From: Metellina segmentata
Lineage: Eukaryota > Arthropoda > Arachnida > Araneae > Tetragnathidae
Length of the DNA stretch: 64,000 nt
Assembly (NCBI GenBank): GCA_947359465.1
Contig: OX375878.1
Coordinates: 80,579,627-80,643,626 of the forward strand
Direction of reading: 5' to 3'
Shown here piece after piece: positions 56,341-64,000 of this stretch. A program made the translations under genes and the position numbers. Position 1 is the stretch's first letter, and each line of letters opens with the position of its first letter. The notes under the pieces are model-generated. The model was given only the letters and a program-made list of their open reading frames with translations. It had not been told where the DNA came from and searched no databases.

Positions 56341-56376
56341 TATTTTTCTTTCAGGTTCTCTTAGTAATATTTGGCC

Positions 56377-56611
56377 ATGGCATCAAGAGGATCTGAGAAA
56401 AGTGAAGGTACTCCTAAGCGTATCAAGAAACGTACCATCGTTGCTTACATCAAAACGTACAGAGACTTCATACAGAGGTCCAATAACTACTGCGAAACTA
56501 CTCTTGAGAAACTCTCCGTGCACCCGAGTTCTTCACATCCCGATCCATTCGTCAGAGAGCTGAGTGAAAAGGATTTCAGCGGTTCCCGTGACAGACTTTT
56601 AACTGGGTGGA
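56377..56611 (+). CDS. Duplicated first exon of the uncharacterised gene (paralog)
   Basis: Acceptor TATTTTTCTTTCAG, ATG, 78 codons plus one base, donor TGGA|GTAAGT: the same gene structure as 16,248-16,525. The product starts MASRGSEKSEGTPKR and keeps YIKTYRDF, NNYCE, LEKL..HPSS, ELSEKDFSGSRDRLLTGW. Differences are mostly conservative and the gaps are whole codons, suggesting selection after duplication. No exon 2 follows before the window ends: similarity to intron 1 breaks at about 61,440, next to other repeats. It is either a partial pseudogene or a gene continuing beyond the window. Confidence 0.6.
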
Positions 56612-56659
56612 GTAAGTCATTCCTTGTAGATTATTTCGATCGCTGGGCGGCACGGTTGA

Positions 56660-56884
56660 CCGGTTGAGAGAGAAAAGAATAGCAAACTGAGGGTTGCGAG
56701 TTCGAATCAAACCAAAAACCGTGTACAAAGAGGGATGGTGCATGTTAAATCTCGTGTCCTCCAATGTACCCGCGTTAGTGTGATGTGGAAGTTAGGAGAG
56801 TGGGATTCCAGCTCAAAGGTTACCTCGTCATCTGACCGTGGTTCAAATTTACATGGCGTTATCCTTGGGATATTGATCCCGGAC
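56660..56884 (+). repeat. SINE, left part, split by an LTR retrotransposon
   Basis: Body from GGTTGCGAGTTCGAATC through GGTGCATGTTAAATCTCG to ATTGATCCCGGAC, then interrupted. It resumes at 60,644 with CGGACCATCGACAATATAGC. Confidence 0.85.
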
Positions 56885-57329
56885 AGTAGTGGTCCGAGGC
56901 CAATGGTTGTTGATGAACTCCGTCGTGAAAGTTCAGTAAAAGACTCAAAAGACACAGAGTCAAACTTCCATATTTGGAGTATATTTTACTAAATTTAATC
57001 GGTCTCGTCACGTAAGTTACATGTAGTATAAAGTAGCAATTACATTTGGATAGGCATTCAAAAGTGTAACTTTCCTCCCACCGGCTGTATATAATCTTTA
57101 CTTGACCTCCTGTTCTAAAGATGGATTTTATCTTTTAGTTGTATCGGTAACTATTTATTGCTCTGACTTTTTTAATTGGCTTTTGCCGCACTTCCTCGGC
57201 TTGAAATCTTGTGGACGTTTCTTTTAATTGAAAAAGCTTTGTTCTTAGGTTGCCAGTTTGGCGTTTTCTATGTAAGGTTGCCAACTTGGCGTTTCACTTC
57301 TTGTAAGATGCGAGATGGCGAACCTTACA
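56885..57329 (-). repeat. 3' LTR of LTR retrotransposon 3
   Basis: Nearly identical to 60,227-60,643 except for about six substitutions and a 28-bp tandem duplication near GTTGCCAGTTTGGCG. On the minus strand it starts TGTAAGGTTCGCC and ends CCACTACT, preceded by a purine-rich primer GGGGAAGC...GGAGGGACA-like tract. Confidence 0.95.
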
Positions 57330-57694
57330 TGTCCCTCCGGGGAAGCACATCCATCACTTAAGTCATAAGTGATGATGCTGCTGCCAATCGCCATCTAGAA
57401 TCATAACTAAAAGTCATAATTAATTAGCTGGTCTTCATTACGATATCCAGTCCTTCGAGAGAAGCGTGAGAGCTCAAAAAAAATATCTACACTAACATTC
57501 ATGAACTCCCACATAAAATACATAATACAAGTCACAAGAACGTTATCAAAATTATCTAAATCAGATTACAGTTTTGAGAAGAAAAAAAATATATATATAT
57601 TTATATGAACTGAATAAAAACTAGGGTTCATCAATTTTGATGCGCGATAAGGCATCTGCATTGCCAAGCTTACTACCCTTTCTGTACAATATAT

Positions 57695-58276
57695 TCATGT
57701 TATATCTTTGCTATGCCAAGCCCAACATGCAAGTTTTGCACCCTGTGGCATTCCGTGGGTCAAATAAGTAAGGGGGTTATGATCGGAGACATTTTGGACT
57801 TGTGCTCCAAATATCCAAGTGTCAAATTTTTTCAACGCCCTTAGAACAGCATACGCCTCCTGTTCGATAGTGGCCCACCGAGTTCGGCATGGGGTGAGTT
57901 TTCTATTGTAAAAGGCGATAGGAAACCGATAGGGATGCATTTTCTTTGGCAAACAACGAGAAACCCTTTCTTGGCTACATTGGAGTTCAACATTGGAGTT
58001 TAAAGTGTCATACGTTGAAACGCTTAAGAGCATGTCGCTCACTAATTTTTCAGACACTGCACATGTCACTGGAATTTCTCCATGCCGTCCTTCATTGATT
58101 TTCATATGGATTATCTTGAGAGGTGCCATTTCTGTCTCACCAAAGGCGGATACAATTTTAATTTTTCCTTCCCCTTCATTTTGAGAATCCCCAATCAGAT
58201 CAGCCTGGATGACTGAAATCTGCGCTCCAGAGTCGATAATACCGTCGAAGATATTATTACCGCTTTTTAAACTCAC
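57695..58276 (-). pseudogene. Protease fused to RNase H end (element 3)
   Basis: The protease motif IIDSGAQISVIQADL (DSGA) is followed within about 100 residues by RNase H motifs FPIAFYNRKLTPCRTRWA, TIEQEAYAVLRALKKF and VSDHNPLTYL. RT and integrase, which should lie between, are absent, so a large internal deletion joined the two in frame. The frame before it (gag) ends at a stop about 14 bases upstream, so pol would need readthrough, frameshift or a separate start. Confidence 0.88.
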
Positions 58277-58289
58277 TATCTTGAGTTCA

Positions 58290-59627
58290 TCAATACCTTT
58301 TGTATTCTACAGGCTTTGTGACTGAAACGGTCACTTTTGCCGTCAACATCGATGGAGGCTCCACCATGTCTTCCCTTGCACATGATGTTGTAGCGTCTTG
58401 GGCTCCAATATTGCTCACAACTGCTGAAGTTTGTCTTCTTCCTAGCTTAGGACATGCGTTTCTAAGATGCTGAAATGATCCGCAAGAATAACATTGAATC
58501 TTCTTCTTCCTTCCAGACTCATTATTCGGGCTCATGTTACGTTGATGATGAGTGCTCCTCTCGTGGAATTGTCTATATCTAGCAGGACAATCAAAGTTCT
58601 TTTCTTGAATGTGTCTTCTTTCTTGAAAATGTGGACTTTTTTCTTCATTTATTTTGTTTTCGGGTGATTGGTAGTTCTTCTTGAACCCTCGAACACTTTC
58701 GTATTTGTCAAGGAGTTCCGCTAGATCAGTAGGAGATTTTATTGTGCTCCACTCATCGACAAAATGCTCTCGCATTTCCGGAGGTACCTTACGTTTGAAT
58801 TGATCCGTAATTACCAGATGCTTTAACGTTTCGAAATCCGCAACCTCAAGACCTTGAATCCATTCTTCAAAATAATTTGTCAATTCAAAGGCAAAATAAT
58901 TCCACGATTTATCTTCAGTCCGCTTGAGCTGGACAAATTTCAATCGGAAGGTTTCTGGGCTTAGTTTAAACCTTTTTAGCAATAACCCTTTCACGTGGCT
59001 GTAGTCATATGCGACAGCCGCTTCTTCTCTAGCAATTAACTGAGTAATGTCATAGGGTAATAAACCCAAAAGCTGTGACACCCAGTCCTCCCTTTTTATG
59101 TGAGCATGTTCTGCCTGCCTCTCGAAAAGAACCAGATATAGACTGATGTCTCCTTCTTTAGGATCGAACTTCTGCATCACTCTTTGTAAATCGTAGATGT
59201 GCTTAGAGTTGCTCGAATTCCCTTCATTTGATGTTTCTGTATTGTGACGGCCTTCCATTTCGAGCCTTAGCTTTTCTAACTCGAAAGCAGAACGTTTCTC
59301 GAGTTCCATCACAAAACGTCTTTCTTCAGACTCAGCAGCGATGCGCTTTTGCTCAGTTTCAGCAGCGAGGCGCTTTTGCTCAGTTTCAGCAGCGAGGCGC
59401 TTTTCCTCACTTTCAGCCAAGAAACGCCTTTCCTCGGCATTTTTCCGATCTGTAATGATACTGTTTAAAAGATTTTCGGTAAACTCCTGTTCATATTCTT
59501 CGCTGTGCAATATTGATTTCTTTAAATCGAGGATTTTGTGTTGCGGCAACACATCTACCCCCAATTCATCTGCCAACACCTTCAAATTCTCCTTCCTTGC
59601 TTTCGCGAGATACGCCATCCCAAACAA
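58290..59627 (-). CDS. gag protein of LTR retrotransposon 3
   Basis: 445-codon open frame. MFGMAYLAKARKENLKVLAD, a coiled coil built of imperfect repeats (EEKRLAAETEQKRLAAETEQ), capsid-like region (LYLVLFERQAEHA, LLLKRFKLSPETFRLKF, LVITDQFKRKVP) and a zinc knuckle CYSCGSFQHLRNAC. Structural protein that would assemble particles around element RNA. The frame is intact, so the copy could be expressed even though its pol is deleted. Confidence 0.88.
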   Translation of the reverse strand: MFGMAYLAKARKENLKVLADELGVDVLPQHKILDLKKSILHSEEYEQEFTENLLNSIITDRKNAEERRFLAESEEKRLAAETEQKRLAAETEQKRIAAESEERRFVMELEKRSAFELEKLRLEMEGRHNTETSNEGNSSNSKHIYDLQRVMQKFDPKEGDISLYLVLFERQAEHAHIKREDWVSQLLGLLPYDITQLIAREEAAVAYDYSHVKGLLLKRFKLSPETFRLKFVQLKRTEDKSWNYFAFELTNYFEEWIQGLEVADFETLKHLVITDQFKRKVPPEMREHFVDEWSTIKSPTDLAELLDKYESVRGFKKNYQSPENKINEEKSPHFQERRHIQEKNFDCPARYRQFHERSTHHQRNMSPNNESGRKKKIQCYSCGSFQHLRNACPKLGRRQTSAVVSNIGAQDATTSCAREDMVEPPSMLTAKVTVSVTKPVEYKRY

Positions 59628-59639
59628 ATTTAACTCAGG

Positions 59640-60226
59640 AATTAAATTTACGCCACAGAATGCAGAAAGAAAAGGGTGGAGGTGGAAACCTCACTCTAAA
59701 TAGTCTAAAATTATGATTTATATTAACTCTACGCCTTAGCAACAAGCATTCGCAGAAATCACCGTTTACCAAAACGAAGTGGTTATTCTTAAACCCAATA
59801 ACACAAAAAGTATCTAGTTCTGATGAACTGTTTCTCAATTAACCATTAATCTAATTAACACCTGGTGTGCTAGTCAAAATTTGCATATATTAATACATTA
59901 GTACACATAAATAGCATTTACATACATGCATTACCGAAACGAATGTAGCTATTTTTTTTAAAACCAAAACGCAACAGTTATCTAGTTCTGATGAACTTTT
60001 TCCCCAATAAACCATTGAACTAATTAACACATGGTGTGCTAAATAAAATTTGCACTGTGGTGCACATAACACGTAAGTGTTCTAAACAAAAATGAATAGC
60101 ATTATATTTCAACAAAGTTTACTTTCGCTCCGTAATTGTGTGGGAGATGCATGAATTAAAAAAATAAAAACTCAGGATGAGCTCTCACCTTCATTTCCAG
60201 GGTTCGACGATCCTGTCGACTGCGCC
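59640..60226. other. 5' leader of LTR retrotransposon 3
   Basis: Contains two similar ~110-bp stretches (around 59,790 and 59,975; both with ATCTAGTTCTGATGAACT). It ends at the primer-binding region next to the LTR. No coding features. Confidence 0.6.
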
Positions 60227-60643
60227 AGTAGTGGTCCGAGGCCGATGGTTGTTGATGAACTCCGTCGTGAAAGTTCAGTAAAAGACTCAAAAGACACAGA
60301 GTCAAAATTCCATATTTGGAGTATATTTTACTAAATTTAATCGGTCACGTCACGTAAGTTACATGTAGTATAAAGTAGCAATTACATTTGGATAGGCATT
60401 CAAAAGTGTAACTTTCCTCCCACCGGCTGTATATAATCTTTACTTGACCTCCTGTTCTAAAGATGGATTTTATCTTTTAGTTGTATCGGTAACTATTTAT
60501 TGCTCTGACTTTTTTAATTGGCTTTTGCCGCACTTCCTCGGCTTGAAATCTTGTGGACGTTTCTTTTAATTGAAAAAGCTTTGTTCTTAGGTTGCCAGCT
60601 TGGCGTTTCACTTCTTGTAAGATGCGAGATGGAGAATCTTACA
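60227..60643 (-). repeat. 5' LTR of LTR retrotransposon 3
   Basis: 417 bp, starts TGTAAGATTCTCC on the minus strand, ends CCACTACT. It contains a TATATAA-type box near 60,430. Confidence 0.95.
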
Positions 60644-60700
60644 CGGACCATCGACAATATAGCCCGTTGTATTACTCTATTGCGACGTTAGTTAAAATGA
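60644..60700 (+). repeat. SINE, right part of the split copy
   Basis: Continues from 56,884 after the CGGAC duplication: ATAGCCCGTTGTATTACTC, GCGACGTTAGTTAAAAT. Confidence 0.85.
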
Positions 60701-61447
60701 AATAACGACGTGAATTATTTACTACCTTGAAATTTTAATGCTTTTTAAGGTGTTTAAAACCGGAACGATTGATTCCAATTGCAACTTCACTCCAATATAA
60801 TCCTGTCTCCGTTCGAATTCAATTAGAAAGCGCTTGCTCATCTTAACGCTCAGCGTAACGATTCTTCGGACTGTTGCATAGTGGTTAAATAATCGTTTGT
60901 TGAAAGCAACTCTAGTATAATCGTCCAACAGCTTTGACGACCTAAACTGTTCAATTGGTCGAGTGGTTCACATCGTGCATTGAAGACCAGGTTGCAGAAC
61001 GGATTATAAGTGGACCCCTTGGAGGGTTAAAACCTTTTACACTGCTTGAACCCAGAGCAACGTTTTGCACTACGGGCTATTGACGACGGTCCGGTATCAA
61101 TCTCAACAAAACCAGATTGAAAATGAAGATTTTACTTTGACAAATCTGGAACATTAAATATTGTCAGTGATTGGTAATTTTTAATTAACGTCGTACTAAA
61201 GCAAAACAACGGGCTGTTGACGACAGTTCGGGATCAATCCACTTAGGGAAAGAACAGAGGACGTAATTTTGAACCACTAAATATTGTCGGATTTCTCAAA
61301 TTGAAAGTGAAGCAAAAATCCACTATTTCAAATTTAAATATGTGTTTTGATTACAAAATAAGAACTTACTCAAGCACCTAGCTATCGGGTGCCACTCAGA
61401 AACTGTCAAAGAACTATACAATACCTGCCAAAACCGATATTTAAGAT
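60701..61447 (+). repeat. Duplicate of host gene intron 1 sequence
   Basis: From about 61,145 it is collinear with 16,838-17,125 (AACATTAAATATTGTCAGT, a reverse SINE fragment, AGCACCTAGCTATCGGGTGC, AAACCGATATTTAAG). A small reverse SINE fragment also lies at about 61,070-61,115. Confidence 0.75.
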
Positions 61448-61721
61448 TCTTTACTACGGTCAGTATCGTTTCTATCGAACAGAATATCATTGACTTTTGC
61501 TTCTGGGAACTTTAATACACCTATAGTTGAATGTTTACAATTACCCCATGTTTTTCAGAGGACGGGGTAATTGTAAACATAACTTTGCCAATAGTTTCGA
61601 TCAATTTGGATCGAAAAGCAATATGTTTTCCCGTGTGATTTTGTATTTAATCGTATTTAGTACGTTTGAATTGCGTTTTATTACATTTCTCGTGTTCTTG
61701 GGGATTTACTAAAACTTCACA

Positions 61722-61984
61722 GATATGGTGAAGTTCTTACAACTGACCAAGTACTGTCACGCTTGAAGGAGGCAGAAGAGAAAAAGAACAAAAGGAAGCC
61801 TGGTGAGAAGATAGTGAAAGAGCCAGAAGGTAAGCAAGAAACTAAGAACGAAGAAATGGAAAGGACTGCAGAACTCGAGGATGAGGAACTATTGAAAGAA
61901 TTTACTAACATTGACGGTGAAGAGTTTGAAGTTCTCCAAACATTCAAGCAAAATATAGAAAAACTAGCTTGCAGGGGAAGTTAA
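61722..61984 (+). pseudogene. Pogo-like transposase C-terminal fragment (cleaner copy)
   Basis: After a splice-like CTTCACAG the frame reads YGEVLTTDQVLSRLKEAEEK, then a Lys/Glu-rich stretch (EPEGKQETKNEEMERTAE) to LACRGS and a stop. The DDE domain is missing. Assignment to pogo/tigger-type is by the VLTxDxVLxRLKExEE pattern. Confidence 0.45.
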
Positions 61985-62015
61985 ATATTTTGGAGTCCTT
62001 CATGGAAGACATTGA

Positions 62016-62546
62016 GGCCCGGTGCATACATCCGGTTTTTCAACGTGTGGCGCCGCTGCGGCACCGAAGTCAAACTATGCACACATAACCGTGAAATGAC
62101 GCAAATGCTCATTTCGCGCCATTTGCGATAAATATTATGTAAAAGAAAACATATTTATTTTGCTTACTTGGTGAAAAAAAAAGTATATTTTGAAACAAAA
62201 TAGACGTTATTGGATACAACCAATTATTAATTATTTATATTCCATTTATTGATGAAAACATGGTAATTCAGAACGGAGACGAATGTCCGGTTAGCAGCCC
62301 GTTATGTTGCTCTAGTACGACGTTAACTAAAAAATTACCAAATTACCAAAAAAAAATTACCAATGTCCGGTTAGCTGCGGCACCGTGGGGAACTGCTGTA
62401 CAAATTGAATGCAAGTTAGACGTGCGTCGCAGCAGCAGCGTCGGAGGCATGTGTGCACTACTCCATTGGAGCTAATGTATCTCAGACCGCACTTGCGTTG
62501 CTGCAGCGGCGCCGCACATTTGAAAACCGGATGTGTGCACCGGGCT
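62016..62546. mobile_element. Harbinger-type MITE, second copy, with SINE insertion
   Basis: Same element and same TGA duplications as at 6,306-6,755. Interrupted by a 66-bp truncated SINE. Confidence 0.82.
62296..62361 (+). mobile_element. 5'-truncated SINE-A (66 bp) with 14-bp target duplication
   Basis: Only the last ~45 bp of SINE-A plus ATTACC-type tail units are present, between exact AATGTCCGGTTAGC repeats (62,282-62,295 and 62,362-62,375). The other MITE copy has the uninterrupted site, so this is a bona fide truncated retroposition. Confidence 0.92.
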
Positions 62547-63815
62547 TGAAACGTTTGTACTTGTGAGGGGGGGGGGAAAGAGACGTTTCTACTTGTAGAT
62601 GTTGAGAGGAGGAAATGAAAGAAAACACAATTTTCGTATGTATGAAGGGTGGATGTTGTTTCAGAAGAGGAGTTCGAGATCACCGGACTCAAATGCATCT
62701 ATAATGCATATACTAAATTCGCTGTGGTTCAAAAAGACTAATTCTGTGTTACCAAAGACCATGTCAAAGCAATTTTACCTACTCCAACCTGTAGCAAAGA
62801 AGACCGTAAAGAAATTTTCCAATTTGAAGGCACTGTTAATGTGTAAGAAATGTAATGCGTGTTTGTTTTTTGTACCCATGATTATATTTTTTAAATTTTA
62901 GTTTTATTTTTTCAAATTTCTAAATTTGTAATTTTTTGTTCATTACACTAAATACATTCTTTGTTCAGTAAATGTTTGAATAATTTATTCTTATGTATTC
63001 CTGGAAGTTCACCTCATGATCAATGCAAATTTCAAGTATCACTATATTTTTTGGGGGGAAGAAGTGGGAGTATTTGGTAAAGGTAAAGATCAAAACGAGG
63101 TAATTGTAAACATGGTATTAGAAGGGTAAAAATACCATTTGAGTTCCTTCTAATACCATGACTACTGCTTATGCTGTCATATGTTCAATATTCAATATCA
63201 CGAGGAAAATCGTTGTTTAATTACCCCTACTTTCAGGGTCAATTGTAAAACAGCGAATTTAGTATATGCATTATAGATGCATTTGAGTCCGGTGATCTCA
63301 AATTCCTCTTCTGAAACAACATCCACCCTTCATACATACGAAAATTGTGTTTTCTTTCATTTCCTCCTCTCAACATCTTCCCCCCACCCCAACAAGTACA
63401 AACGTTATAAATTAACGAGTACGTTATTAAATTTCTTTTCTAGAATCTTCGTACTAATTAAATATCAAAGTAGAATAGTGACAAGTTAGTTGAGGAGTGT
63501 GAACAATGTTTAATTACTTTATCAAGAGTTTGAAAATAGGGATTGAAAGTGAACATACAAATTCTGTTTACAATTACCTTACATAAGAACTGAATAAATG
63601 AATTTTCAGCAAGTGCACATCTTTACACGTTCTTATTACAAGTAAATACAAATTGTTTTATTTATTGTTCTAAAAATTATAAATACAAATTCACAATTAT
63701 AATACGGCTTAGAAAAATGTTTTGATCCTATTCTTAACGAATTGATTTTTTAATGTATAATTAAAAGTTTCAAACGTTATCTTTTATTTTAAATATTATT
63801 CTTATGTAATTACAG

Positions 63816-63905
63816 TTTGCACTGATGGGTGGATACAAAACAATTTACCTCAACAAGAAAAATAATTTATGTGATGTACTTAAATTGATGTTACCAAATT
63901 CATAA
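63816..63905 (+). other. Possible small terminal exon, duplicated
   Basis: After TGTAATTACAG a 30-codon frame (F A L M G G ..., KKNNLCDVLKLMLPNS) ends in TAA. The copy at 7,858-7,947 has the same length, phase and stop with about eight base changes. Function unknown; could be chance. Confidence 0.3.
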
Positions 63906-64000
63906 CATTTTTATCATGTGATACTAAAGAATATAGTACTCCTAGTTGGCGCAAAAACATAATCGCCAAGACAGAGAACGATTTCGCACATGTTTTTTAC

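Larger units (their letters stand above)
56885..60643 (-). mobile_element. LTR retrotransposon 3, deletion derivative with both LTRs
   Basis: Two LTRs, a 5-bp duplication CGGAC (56,880-56,884 and 60,644-60,648), and a primer-binding region TGGCGCAGTCGACAGG just inside the 5' LTR. The body is gag, then protease fused directly to the end of RNase H; integrase and RT are missing. The gag belongs to the same broad group as elements 1 and 2. Confidence 0.93.
61448..64000 (+). repeat. Second copy of the 5.1-8.0 kb segment
   Basis: Starts with TTCTTTACTACGGTCAGTAT and stays collinear with 5,128-8,040 to the window's end, including DNA outside the pogo-like terminal repeat. It lacks the dimeric SINE of copy 1 and has a small SINE of its own. 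Confidence 0.9.

Noticed and set aside
1..64000. Bacterial or viral defence system, operon or biosynthetic cluster
   Set aside because: No such genes; the window is animal nuclear DNA dominated by transposable elements.

Overview
This is eukaryotic, AT-rich, repeat-dominated DNA with spliceosomal introns, tRNA-derived SINEs, Ty3/gypsy elements, mariner/Tc1, pogo, hAT and Harbinger-type transposons. I read it as an arthropod, most likely a spider. The main reason is the SINE body (a '...TCATCTGACCGTGG...TTCAAAATTACGAGG...' domain ending in a GACGTTAA tail), which resembles SINE bodies I associate with spider genomes. That assignment is from memory and inferential. No bacterial operons, CRISPR arrays, rRNA or convincing functional tRNA genes were found.

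Layout. Positions 1-14.3 kb hold only repeats: MITEs, a pogo-like remnant (4.87-7.62 kb), a mariner transposon nested in a MITE (8.24-10.12 kb), a dense SINE cluster (10.4-12.7 kb) and a hAT-type MITE carrying a SINE (13.3-14.3 kb). Positions 16.25-25.72 kb carry the one credible host gene. It has at least five coding exons, plus an alternative sixth, joined only by phase-1 introns; an unrecognised 450-residue protein reads through all junctions in frame. Its introns hold a Tc1 element, a non-LTR RNase H relic and several SINEs. Positions 26-35.3 kb are again repeats: a decayed Tc1, a long-TIR element with 4-bp duplications, and a 2.7-kb hAT element inserted into a SINE.

Positions 35.35-54.64 kb form a nested retrotransposon complex. 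Two copies of a ~5-kb hAT-like non-autonomous element (35,353-39,047 truncated; 48,926-54,002 complete with 8-bp target duplications) lie in opposite orientation. Between them are two head-to-head Ty3/gypsy-type elements whose domain order is gag-protease-integrase-RT-RNase H. This copia-like order with a gypsy-like RT is the hallmark of the Gmr1-like group. Positions 55.1-61.4 kb are a divergent duplicate of the first-exon end of the host gene. It is split by a young LTR retrotransposon deletion derivative (56,885-60,643). Positions 61.4-64.0 kb are a second copy of the 5.1-8.0 kb segment.

Nothing here forms a pathway. The biological content is one uncharacterised gene with a duplicated first exon, and a well-resolved stratigraphy of insertions in which target-site duplications and paralogous empty sites allow relative dating. 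All transposase and pol frames seen are damaged, with the possible exception of the RT-RNase H frame at 39,929-41,074.
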